7,878 bases of DNA from Actinomycetota bacterium (GTDB taxonomy: Bacteria > Actinomycetota > Humimicrobiia > Humimicrobiales > Humimicrobiaceae). The notes beneath the pieces are model-generated. The model had not been told where the DNA came from, did no database searches, and saw only the letters and a program-made list of their open reading frames with translations. The DNA lies in NCBI GenBank assembly GCA_014360385.1, contig JACIXO010000053.1:1-7878 (forward strand), given 5' to 3'. The translations under genes were made by a program, and so were the position numbers. Within the stretch, counting starts at the first letter, position 1, and every line of letters begins with the position of its first letter. Below are positions 1 through 5,961 of this stretch, in pieces.

Positions 1-872
1 AAGAAATTGAATATTCAGATTTTATAAGGACCACCAAAAAAGATGTTGGCAAGATGATGTCTGAGCTAAAATTCTATATTGGTAGTATTAAAAATTACTA
101 TTTGAGAGAGCTTTTAGGTATTTTTTTTAATGATAAGGATTTTGTTGATGATTTTTGTACCGCCACAGCAGCGGTTCAGTACCATCATGCTTATAGGGGA
201 GGTCTTTTAGAGCACACTTTGTTTATGACCAAAATATGTGATTTTTTAGCAGGACTCTACGAAAATTTGAACAGAGATTTACTTATAACTGGAGCTATAC
301 TTCATGACGTTGGAAAGGTAAAAGAATACAAAACTGAGATAATCACTAAGGTTACAGACGAGGGAAAGCTACTCGGGCATATTACTATAGGATATGGATG
401 GGTTTTAGAGAAGATACAAAAGATCGACGATTTTCCTGAAGATTTAAAAAATAGACTCCTTCATATAATATTAAGCCACCATGGTTATAAGGAATTTGGC
501 TCTCCTAAAAGGCCTAAAATTTTAGAGGCTTTTGTTATTTATCATATTGATCATATGGATGCCGACGTAGGTGGGTATAACATTTTGCTGGAAGAAAATA
601 GTGGTGAAGAGGGCTGGTCAGCCTTTGCTAAGAATTTTGATGGGTCTGTCATGCTGAGGAGGCTTAAAGTAGAAGATTTTGGAGATGTTGAATATAATGA
701 AAAAGATAGCAAGAGGAACGGCAAAAGAAGTTATGCTGATGAAGTTAGTGACAATGATGAAGAAAGAGCAAGTGAAACAATAGTGAATACTAATAGTAAT
801 TGGGAAAAGAGTAAGAAAGATAGCCGAAAAGAAGAATTGGATATTAAGGGAATACAAAGTGAGCTTTTTTAA
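1..872 (+). CDS. yhaM: YhaM-like 3'-5' exoribonuclease, HD domain (5' end outside window)
   Basis: Likely a cytoplasmic, metal-dependent 3'-5' exoribonuclease of the YhaM family, acting in RNA turnover. The frame is open from base 3 and reads straight into the ATG-ATG at 54-59, so those methionines are internal. The N-terminal OB-fold expected in this family lies upstream of the window. Numbered from the Met at 54, the HD-domain metal ligands are visible: H54 in LLEH, H84-D85 in LHDVGK, H109, H142-H143 in SHHG, and D166/D169 in HIDHMDAD; YHHAYRGGLLEHT is typical of YhaM. After the HD domain (about residue 205) comes a tail of some 65 residues, rich in Lys, Glu, Asp, Ser and Asn, which looks disordered and is longer than I expect for the family. 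It ends in TAA at 870-872. The family assignment is firm; the extra tail is an observation without assigned function. Confidence 0.88.
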   Translation, partial: EIEYSDFIRTTKKDVGKMMSELKFYIGSIKNYYLRELLGIFFNDKDFVDDFCTATAAVQYHHAYRGGLLEHTLFMTKICDFLAGLYENLNRDLLITGAILHDVGKVKEYKTEIITKVTDEGKLLGHITIGYGWVLEKIQKIDDFPEDLKNRLLHIILSHHGYKEFGSPKRPKILEAFVIYHIDHMDADVGGYNILLEENSGEEGWSAFAKNFDGSVMLRRLKVEDFGDVEYNEKDSKRNGKRSYADEVSDNDEERASETIVNTNSNWEKSKKDSRKEELDIKGIQSELF

Positions 873-911
873 AGTTTTAAAGTATTAAAGCTGTAAATGA
901 GAATTGAACAC

Positions 912-933
912 AAGCTTAAACATCTTTAAGTTT
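912..933 (+). terminator. AT-rich hairpin after yhaM, weak terminator candidate
   Basis: AAGCTTAAA (912-920) pairs with TTTAAGTTT (925-933) across a CATC loop: nine pairs, one a G-U wobble. It lies 40 bp after the yhaM stop. The stem has only two G/C-containing pairs and no clean T-run follows, so it may be a weak terminator or chance in AT-rich DNA. Confidence 0.25.
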
Positions 934-978
934 AATAGCTTTCTTAATTTTTGTATGTTTAAAGGCTTGGTGATTTCT

Positions 979-1297
979 GTGAATAAAGAAAAATTGGAAG
1001 AAATCAAAAAAATCATATTTGAAAGGTTGAGTAAAGTATATAACACTACGAATATGTATATTTGGTTCCCATGCTTATGGCACACCTACTAAAGATAGTG
1101 ACCTTGATGTAGCTATAATTGTATCTAGGTCAGACGAACCTTTTTATAAAAGGAGCAGGAAAGCTTACTCAATCATAAGAGATATTGATTACCCGGTTGA
1201 GATTCTGGTATTTACTGAGGATGAAGTAGAGAATGCAAAAAAAGTAAAAAACTCGCTTTTATCTACAGTTCTCGCAAAAGGAATAAAGCTTAAGTGA
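979..1297 (+). pseudogene. MNT-type minimal nucleotidyltransferase (antitoxin), frameshifted
   Basis: Remains of a minimal nucleotidyltransferase of the kind paired with HEPN toxins; in characterised MNT-HEPN systems it acts as antitoxin by modifying the HEPN protein. The first half reads VNKEKLEEIKKIIFERLSKV from GTG 979 (a GTG at 970 and an ATG at 955 are in frame too; AAAGG at 961-965 is the only weak ribosome site). At about 1058-1063 the frame breaks: as written it gives NMYIWFPCLWHTY and stops at 1092. One more T in the TTT run would restore MYIFGSHAYGTPTKDSDLDV, the GSx10DxD catalytic signature. The downstream frame continues through YPVEILVF, which carries the expected third acidic residue, to TGA 1295-1297. 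The length, about 106 residues once repaired, is normal. Either a real one-base deletion or a sequencing error in a homopolymer. Confidence 0.75.
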
Positions 1298-1570
1298 TAG
1301 AGAGAATAGGCTGGAATTATATAGGACAGATATGATGTATTGTCTATCTTATTGGTAAATGTACCAAGATCGACAAAAGTTTTGAGAAATGGTATGGCAG
1401 CTGAGATTCTTACTCCATATAATAGTGCCTTTAGATACCCTGATGGAGATTTTGAGCCTGGGATTGAAGACGTATTAGAAGCTTTTGATTATGCAAGAGA
1501 AATTGTAAACTTTGTTATTGGTAAATATATAAAGGATGGATGTTATACTACTGGTGATTTAGTTGACTAA
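1294..1570 (+). pseudogene. HEPN-domain toxin remnant, internally deleted
   Basis: Partner of the preceding nucleotidyltransferase. A GTG at 1294-1296 overlaps the TGA of the upstream gene, the usual coupling for such pairs, and opens VIERIGWNYIGQI before a stop at 1333. From about 1325 another frame (DRYDVLSILL...) continues to TAA 1568-1570. It carries the HEPN C-terminal half: LTPYNSAFRYPDGDFEP, then EDVLEAFDYAREIVNFVIGKYI, matching the family's RYPD and A..I..FV helices. The middle of the domain, with the FxxQQAxEK helix and the RxxxxH RNase motif, is missing. The surviving 75-80 residues compare with a usual 120-140. A standalone start would have to be TTG 1340, which has no ribosome site. 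I read it as a deletion plus frame change, not an active toxin. Confidence 0.7.
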
Positions 1571-1573
1571 GTG

Positions 1574-1613
1574 TAAAATAAGCGTTTTACTTCTAAGTTG
1601 TTCGCTTAATTTA
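1574..1613. terminator. Hairpin between convergent genes, possible two-way terminator
   Basis: TAAGCG (1579-1584) pairs with CGCTTA (1603-1608). The stem continues outward past one A-A mismatch as TAAA/TTTA, and an inner ACTT/AAGT (1589-1592, 1595-1598) adds symmetry. It lies between the ends of the converging HEPN remnant (1570) and the E1 gene (1633). T-rich DNA flanks it on the plus strand. The loop is large and the G+C stem short, so the call is moderate. Confidence 0.4.
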
Positions 1614-1616
1614 TCT

Positions 1617-1647
1617 TTATAGATTATAAAACTTATAGATTATAAAA
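1617..1647. repeat. 15-bp tandem direct repeat at the 3' end of the E1 gene
   Basis: TTATAGATTATAAAA occurs at 1617-1631 and 1633-1647 with a single C between (16-bp period). The second copy encodes the last residues of the E1 protein (FYNL-stop on the minus strand); the first lies just beyond the stop. It looks like a recent slippage duplication. Confidence 0.85.
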
Positions 1648-4023
1648 AAATTCTTCCTCTATCTTCCTTACAATCTTCTCTGCATCAGGTAAAAATAGCT
1701 TCTCTAAGTTTCTTGCGGAGGGTGGAATACCATTTGGTGCACAAAGCCTAATAACTGGGTAGTCAAGCCAATCAAATGAGTTTTCTACAATTTGAGATAC
1801 AATTTCTGCTGAAAATCCACTTTGCGTAACTTCTTGAGCTACAATAATAGCTTTGTTAGTCTTTTTAATAGAGGTAACTATAGTTTCTATATCAAGTGGG
1901 ATAAGTGTTCTTATGTCTATTATTTCTGCAGAAATTCCCTTTTCCTCTAATATTGAAGAAGCCTTAATACATTCTTCCACCATATAAGACCATGAGATAA
2001 TTGTAATATCACTACCTTCTTTTATTATCCTTGCTTTTCCTATTGGGACAAGATATTCTTCAGTTGGAACTTCTCCTAAAATATTATAAACTAGCTGATG
2101 CTCGAAGAATATTACCGGATTATTTTCTCTTATTGCTGATTTTAGTAGTCCTTTGCTGTCATAAGCATTTGATGGAGCTACTACTATAAGTCCAGGAATG
2201 TGTGTAGTTAAGGCTTCAAGGCTCTGGGAATGCTGTCCAGCATATCCTCTTCCTCCACCTATAGTGGTTCTAAGAACCATTGGTACACTAATTTGACCGC
2301 CAGACATGTAACTCCACTTTGCAGCCTGGTTTGCTATCTGGTCCATAGCCTGTGTAATAAAGTCATTGTACATTATTTCTACTATAGGCTTTAGGCCGGT
2401 CATAGCCATTCCTACAGCTGCACCTACAATCGCTGCCTCAGAGATGGCTGTATTAAATACTCTATCTCTTCCAAAAGTTTTAAGAAGATCACCAGTTACC
2501 CCGAATGCTCCTCCGTAGTCTGCAATATCTTCTCCAAAAATAATTACCCGGCTATCTCTTGCCATCTCTTCTATGATAGCTTCTCTTATTGCAAGACGTG
2601 TATTAATTCTTCCTTCACCATCTCGCTGATACCTGGGCAAAGAACTTAAAATCTTGGAATTTGAAAATTTTTCCGGAACTCCTTCTTCTCTTTTTGGGGA
2701 AAATACATAGGTTAGTAGAGCATCTTCTTCAGGATAGGGGGCTTTCGATGCATAGACTGCCATATCTTCAATAAGTTTATATACCCTTTCTTTTAGCTCT
2801 TGTATCTCCTGGGAGGTAATAGTCTCTTCTTCCCTCTCTTTCTCTTTATCAAAGATAGCATCAAGAATCTTTCTTTCAAAGGTAGATATAGAGTCTCTAG
2901 TTTGCCAGAAAGAAAGCTCATCTTTATCTCTGTAACTTAGGGGATCGCTTAAGCTGTGGCCAAGATATCTATAAGTCATAAACTCTAGAAGAACTGGTCC
3001 TTTCCCTTCTCTAATAAGAGCGGAGGCTCTTTTTACAGCGTCTCTTACTGCCATTACATTCATTCCATCTACTACTTCAGCATGCATTAGCTCTGTGTCA
3101 AAGCTTGCTGCTCTTCTGGCTAAGTAATCCACACCGGTAATTTCGCCGTATTCCTGGCCAGACATGGCATATTGGTTATTTACAATCCCAAATATGATGG
3201 GTACTCCAAACTTTTCACTCATTAGCCCATTTTTAAACTGTGCCATTGATGCAAGGTTTAAAGATTCTAGCACCACTCCATTACTGTAAGCTCCATCTCC
3301 TGCTAGACACAATACAAGGCTATTTTTTTCTGGATCTTTGTTTTTATTTAAATATTGGTCTTTATATCTAGATGATATTGCAGCTCCAGTAGCTATAGGG
3401 ACATGTCCTCCTACTATAGCATTTGCTCCAAGATGTCCTAGCTCAAAGTCTGCAATGTGCATCCCGCCACCTACTCCTCGGCAGTACCCATCTGCTTTAC
3501 CAAATAGTTCTGCTACCATCCTGTAGATGTGTATTTTTAGGGCTTTTTCTTCTAAGGTCTCTCTTGGGTCTTCTGGGTTATAAGATTCTTCTATGGCATT
3601 CAGATATTTTTCTCTTCTTTTAAGTAGAGAAACTAAACTTTCATCATCTATTGACTTTATCATGCTGTAGCCTCTTGCCAGCGCGTCACCGTGTCCTCTG
3701 TGAGAACTTGTTATGTAGTCAAAAGGCTTAAGGACTGATATGGCTCCAACCGAAGTCGCCTCCTGACCAATAGAAAGGTGAGTGGGTCCAACGTATGAGA
3801 AATTGGAAAGTGGCTTATATAGCCCTCTTGCTACCTGGGCAAGCATCTCTTCCAGTGCTCTAATAAGATACATTTGTTCTAGAAGCTCAAGGCAAGTCTT
3901 TTTAGTAAGATTTCCCTCACGAATTTCGTCTTGGATGCTTTTCTGGTAGCTACATACAGGTATAGTTTTAAATTTTAGTTTGCCTTGTTTGCCCTCAAAT
4001 TGGACCTTTATTTCTTTTACCAT
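1633..4023 (-). CDS. Fused E1 alpha/beta, thiamine-diphosphate-dependent 2-oxoacid (or acetoin) dehydrogenase
   Basis: E1 decarboxylates a 2-oxoacid (or cleaves acetoin) on thiamine diphosphate and passes the acyl group to the lipoyl arm of an E2. Residues about 45-440 are E1-alpha: THLSIGQEA, SHRGHGDALARG (H108, H111), GVGGGMH, and the cofactor motif GDG (242-244)...NN (282-283). Residues about 473-796 are E1-beta: NTRLAIREAI, FGEDI, the cofactor glutamate E529 in ISEAAIVG, catalytic-type H598 in GQHSQS, and IDIRTLIPLD. A charged linker (about 380-470) joins halves that most bacteria make as two chains. The GDG...NN spacing is 37 residues against about 26 usually. ATG 4023 follows AGGGAG on the minus strand. 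No E2 or E3 is present in the window, so pyruvate, branched-chain oxoacid or acetoin cannot be told apart. Confidence 0.9.
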   Translation of the reverse strand: MVKEIKVQFEGKQGKLKFKTIPVCSYQKSIQDEIREGNLTKKTCLELLEQMYLIRALEEMLAQVARGLYKPLSNFSYVGPTHLSIGQEATSVGAISVLKPFDYITSSHRGHGDALARGYSMIKSIDDESLVSLLKRREKYLNAIEESYNPEDPRETLEEKALKIHIYRMVAELFGKADGYCRGVGGGMHIADFELGHLGANAIVGGHVPIATGAAISSRYKDQYLNKNKDPEKNSLVLCLAGDGAYSNGVVLESLNLASMAQFKNGLMSEKFGVPIIFGIVNNQYAMSGQEYGEITGVDYLARRAASFDTELMHAEVVDGMNVMAVRDAVKRASALIREGKGPVLLEFMTYRYLGHSLSDPLSYRDKDELSFWQTRDSISTFERKILDAIFDKEKEREEETITSQEIQELKERVYKLIEDMAVYASKAPYPEEDALLTYVFSPKREEGVPEKFSNSKILSSLPRYQRDGEGRINTRLAIREAIIEEMARDSRVIIFGEDIADYGGAFGVTGDLLKTFGRDRVFNTAISEAAIVGAAVGMAMTGLKPIVEIMYNDFITQAMDQIANQAAKWSYMSGGQISVPMVLRTTIGGGRGYAGQHSQSLEALTTHIPGLIVVAPSNAYDSKGLLKSAIRENNPVIFFEHQLVYNILGEVPTEEYLVPIGKARIIKEGSDITIISWSYMVEECIKASSILEEKGISAEIIDIRTLIPLDIETIVTSIKKTNKAIIVAQEVTQSGFSAEIVSQIVENSFDWLDYPVIRLCAPNGIPPSARNLEKLFLPDAEKIVRKIEEEFFYNL

Positions 4024-4059
4024 TTAAAAGCTCCCTAAAAAAGCTCTTTTAAGACACTT

Positions 4060-4088
4060 TTTGTATCAAATCTAAAAGAGGCTAACAA
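4060..4088 (-). promoter_or_regulatory. Candidate sigma-A promoter for the E1 gene
   Basis: On the minus strand TTGTTA (4088-4083) is followed after 17 bp by TACAAA (4065-4060), with a TG one base before it (extended -10). This puts transcription start about 30 bases before the E1 ATG at 4023. It suggests E1 can be transcribed separately from yjbQ, 166 bp upstream. Each hexamer matches consensus at four of six positions. Confidence 0.4.
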
Positions 4089-4189
4089 TACGCTTGGAAA
4101 TAAAATACTAACATAAACTTAAAGAATTGAAAAAAACTATATAAAACTTTAATAGTCATAAAGCTGTATAAAAAATCTCTAAGTCTATA

Positions 4190-4690
4190 TCATTCGCCAA
4201 CAATTTGCACATGACAAACTCTTTTGCGAGCACGGAGTCTATCCCAATCAACAAAGTAAATAAAGCCAAATTCACCCAGTTGTAGCTTACCATCAACTAT
4301 TACAATGCTTTCCGAACGACCAAATAAGACTGAACGTAAGTGTGCTTCCGTATTGAGGCTGTATTTACCTTCTTCTCCAACAACCTTTTCAGCAAATTCA
4401 AGATGTTTTGGACCTGGATGCATATATTGCCCTTCTGTTCGGCAAGATGGGATGATCTTTTCCATGATGTTGTTTAAATCTTGCTGAAGATATTCAGTTC
4501 CCCAGAGATTAAGATCATGTGAACATTCCTGTACCATAACGCTACAGGTTGTATGTTGGGAGTAAACAACACATATTCCGTTTTTAATTCCTGAGCGACT
4601 TACAATTTCTTTAACTTTCTCGGTTACGTTATGATATGTAGGATTAAAGCCATTTGACTGAAGATCAATAGTTTCATGGTATACTGCCAT
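4190..4690 (-). CDS. yjbQ: YjbQ/UPF0047 family protein (secondary thiamine-phosphate synthase type)
   Basis: Small cytosolic enzyme of the YjbQ family; the E. coli member has reported weak thiamine-phosphate synthase activity, but the physiological role is unsettled. Family marks in order: SQHTTCSVMVQE (H46, E55), a middle segment with HPGPKH (91-96), NTEAHLRSVLFGRS (N113, H117), then DGKLQLGEFGFIYFVDWD and RARKR. At 166 residues it is longer than the usual 130-140; the extra length lies in the middle segment (about 58-105). The common LGTWQ motif here reads LGEFG. ATG 4690 is supported by AAAGGAGA eight bases upstream. It is co-oriented with the E1 gene 166 bp downstream and the TIM-like gene 225 bp upstream. 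It may serve the thiamine-diphosphate-dependent E1, but that link is inference. Confidence 0.85.
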   Translation of the reverse strand: MAVYHETIDLQSNGFNPTYHNVTEKVKEIVSRSGIKNGICVVYSQHTTCSVMVQECSHDLNLWGTEYLQQDLNNIMEKIIPSCRTEGQYMHPGPKHLEFAEKVVGEEGKYSLNTEAHLRSVLFGRSESIVIVDGKLQLGEFGFIYFVDWDRLRARKRVCHVQIVGE

Positions 4691-4772
4691 TTTCCCATCT
4701 CCTTTGTTAAAAATTGTTTACTGATTACTGTTATTTAATTTATTTAATTGCCTATTATTGCCAATAGATTAT

Positions 4773-4796
4773 AGGTTACAAGTTAGGTTACAAGTT
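4773..4796. repeat. 12-bp perfect tandem repeat, two copies, upstream of yjbQ
   Basis: AGGTTACAAGTT occurs at 4773-4784 and again at 4785-4796. On the minus strand, towards yjbQ, the repeat abuts a TATAAT (4773-4768) that could be a -10 box for yjbQ. The best -35-like TTGTAA lies in the repeat itself but with only 14 bp spacing, so the promoter is uncertain. Confidence 0.85.
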
Positions 4797-4800
4797 TATT

Positions 4801-4831
4801 GTTTGACAATTGGAGATTTTGTTTGTCAAAC
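4801..4831. repeat. 9-bp perfect inverted repeat, operator- or hairpin-like
   Basis: GTTTGACAA (4801-4809) and TTGTCAAAC (4823-4831) are exact reverse complements across a 13-base loop. Each arm holds TTGACA on its own outward strand. No T-run follows on either strand, so an intrinsic terminator is unlikely. I see no good -10 at the right distance on either strand, so an operator or leader hairpin for yjbQ is more likely than a promoter pair. Confidence 0.6.
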
Positions 4832-4856
4832 CAATTTCTGTTAAGTTAATTTTCAA

Positions 4857-4904
4857 TAACTGGTTAAATAACTAATTTGGTAACTGGTTAGCTAACTAGT
4901 TAGC
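4857..4904. repeat. 12-bp tandem repeat, four copies, after the TIM-like gene
   Basis: Four exactly phased 12-bp units start at 4857, 4869, 4881 and 4893: TAACTGGTTAAA, TAACTAATTTGG, TAACTGGTTAGC, TAACTAGTTAGC. The last unit with the preceding GC makes a perfect 14-bp palindrome, GCTAACTAGTTAGC (4891-4904). The array starts 11 bp beyond the TIM-like stop codon. Confidence 0.8.
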
Positions 4905-4915
4905 CTTGGTTGGAT

Positions 4916-5638
4916 TTATTTCTTACAATATTTCTTACTTCGTCTTACTTCGCTCCACGCTTTACAAAGGGCACGAATCATCTCCTCAACCATTAATGCT
5001 GGATCTTGGGCTTTACAGACCCCACTGCTTGAGCCTGTAGCTAGAGCTCCAGCTTTAATAACTCTATAGACATCTTCAGGTGAGCTTATTCCTCCGCCTA
5101 TAAGAACTTTGATCTCCGGGTTGATTTTATGGACAACTTCTGTGGCCTTCCTTATAAACTCAGCACTACTTGTTTTACCTGTGCCGATATACTCTGGTTC
5201 TTCAGCAACAATAATGTTTGGACAAAGGTGGGCTATTGCAGCTGCTTCTTCAATTGTGTCGGCACATACCATGGTTGCGAGACCAACCTCATCTGCTCGC
5301 TTGATTGTTCTGTTAAGTTCGGAGAGGGTGATCCGTTTTTCGCTATGATTTAGTATTACACCTACCGCTCCTGCTGCTTTTATGGCTTCTGGAAGAACTG
5401 AACCATAACCCCTTCCAATATGTAGAGAATCCATGTGCTGGGCAAATACAAGAAGGTTCTTTGTTTCTCTTGCAACTATTGGGATGTCAGTGTATTGGGG
5501 GTCAAAGATAATTGGAATGCCATACTTTTCTGAAATCCTGTCAGCTGCTTTAGCAAGACTAACTACATCCTTGCCATAAAGATAAGCTTTTGGTCCTATT
5601 TCAAAAAACGGTTCTTTTATTTTAAATTCTCTATACAT
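4916..5638 (-). CDS. Triosephosphate-isomerase-like (beta/alpha)8 isomerase, divergent subfamily
   Basis: A TIM-barrel isomerase most like the short (about 220-240 residue) archaeal-type triosephosphate isomerases. Visible: AQHMD (66-70), ILNHSEKR with the catalytic-type H98, VAEEPEYIGTG with the catalytic-type glutamate E147 and the mobile loop-6 IGTG, then GGGISSPEDV and a GSSSGV phosphate-binding end. The first active-site strand reads EIGPKAYLYG: lysine K17 is kept, but the Asn normally two residues before it is Gly15. That points to a paralogue acting on another phosphorylated ketose or aldose rather than the glycolytic enzyme; this is inference. ATG 5638 is the only sensible start, though no Shine-Dalgarno precedes it. 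The last residues (EVRRSKKYCKK) come from a 10-bp duplication that shifted the frame. It diverges from the SIS isomerase gene across 602 bp. Confidence 0.85.
   Translation of the reverse strand: MYREFKIKEPFFEIGPKAYLYGKDVVSLAKAADRISEKYGIPIIFDPQYTDIPIVARETKNLLVFAQHMDSLHIGRGYGSVLPEAIKAAGAVGVILNHSEKRITLSELNRTIKRADEVGLATMVCADTIEEAAAIAHLCPNIIVAEEPEYIGTGKTSSAEFIRKATEVVHKINPEIKVLIGGGISSPEDVYRVIKAGALATGSSSGVCKAQDPALMVEEMIRALCKAWSEVRRSKKYCKK
4933..4952. repeat. 10-bp tandem duplication inside the TIM-like C-terminus
   Basis: TCTTACTTCG occurs twice back to back (4933-4942, 4943-4952). Ten bases is not a multiple of three. With one copy the minus-strand frame would read EVRNIVRNKSNQG before a stop inside the 12-bp array, instead of EVRRSKKYCKK. 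Confidence 0.8.
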
Positions 5639-5661
5639 ATCATAAGTAAATATGAGTATAA

Positions 5662-5693
5662 AGGTTTTAGGTAATAAGAGGTTTTAGATAATA
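5662..5693. repeat. 15-bp direct repeat, two copies, before the TIM-like gene
   Basis: AGGTTTTAGGTAATA (5662-5676) and AGGTTTTAGATAATA (5679-5693) differ at one base and are 17 bp apart. The second copy runs into the longer 26-bp repeat starting at 5683. Confidence 0.7.
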
Positions 5694-5771
5694 CAGATAA
5701 ATTTTAGGCTATTTTGCCTTGGTACCTTTGAAATTAATAACTAGCTTTAGATAATACAAATAAATTTTAGG
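5683..5771. repeat. 26-bp direct repeat pair, 63 bp apart
   Basis: Copies at 5683-5708 and 5746-5771 start TTTAGATAATACA, end ATAAATTTTAGG, and differ at one base (G or A between those blocks). The 37-bp spacer holds a small GC-richer stretch (GGCTATTTTGCC). Read on the minus strand each copy contains TGTATTAT, which could be a duplicated -10 element for the TIM-like gene. Confidence 0.8.
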
Positions 5772-5778
5772 TAAACAA
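5751..5778 (-). promoter_or_regulatory. Weak promoter candidate for the TIM-like gene
   Basis: On the minus strand TTGTTT (5778-5773), 16 bp, then TATTAT (5756-5751). The -10 matches five of six positions, the -35 three of six. The leader would be about 105 bases. The -10 lies in the upstream copy of the 26-bp repeat. Confidence 0.3.
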
Positions 5779-5851
5779 TTCTGTGTACTGTGTATAATTC
5801 TGGTTGTACTGCCCGAGATATTTATCCAATAACGCTCAAATTCACACAGAA
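5779..5851. repeat. Tandem CTGTGTA pair and matching inverted copy
   Basis: CTGTGTA occurs twice in tandem (5781-5794). TTCTGTGT (5779-5786) has an exact inverted partner ACACAGAA at 5844-5851. The arms are about 57 bp apart, so paired regulator sites are more plausible than a hairpin. A TATAAT lies at 5793-5798 (plus) and another on the minus strand at 5865-5860, both lacking a clear -35. Confidence 0.4.
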
Positions 5852-5880
5852 ACAGTAACATTATAGCCATAAATGCATGA

Positions 5881-5894
5881 TTATGATATCATAA
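5881..5894. repeat. Perfect 14-bp palindrome
   Basis: TTATGATATCATAA is its own reverse complement. It sits between the two repeat sets of the divergent region and has the form of a dimeric regulator site. Nothing in the window identifies the protein. Confidence 0.5.
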
Positions 5895-5922
5895 AGATAA
5901 AGCTGTGTCTATTGATTAAGCG

Positions 5923-5938
5923 AAAAAATTAATTTTTT
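5923..5938. repeat. Perfect 16-bp A/T palindrome
   Basis: AAAAAATTAATTTTTT is its own reverse complement. A-tract and T-tract sequences like this are intrinsically bent and can act as promoter upstream elements. Being pure A/T it also carries a fair risk of chance. Confidence 0.4.
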
Positions 5939-5961
5939 GAAGTATTTTCTGTAGTATTTTT

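Noticed and set aside
618..857. Minus-strand open frame with hydrophobic stretches opposite yhaM
   Set aside because: The apparent hydrophobicity is the antisense of the Lys/Glu-rich yhaM tail; no ribosome site supports it.
904..1092. Intact 62-residue gene in front of the HEPN remnant
   Set aside because: Its last residues (WFPCLWHTY) are the wrong-frame reading of a nucleotidyltransferase GSHAYGT motif, so it is the front half of a frameshifted gene.
1340..1570. Intact small protein gene starting at TTG 1340
   Set aside because: The reading covers only the C-terminal half of a HEPN domain and lacks a ribosome site; a degraded gene explains it better.
3338..3623. Plus-strand open frames inside the E1 gene
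   Set aside because: They lie antisense to a well-conserved part of E1-alpha, resemble no family and have no ribosome sites.
4024..4915. Possible TPP riboswitch controlling the E1 or yjbQ genes
   Set aside because: The conserved THI-box pieces (CTGAGA and the ACCTGA...GGGTAATACC part) are not seen upstream of either gene on the minus strand.
5109..5353. Two overlapping plus-strand open frames inside the TIM-like gene
   Set aside because: They are antisense shadows of the conserved TIM-barrel core, with no start signals.
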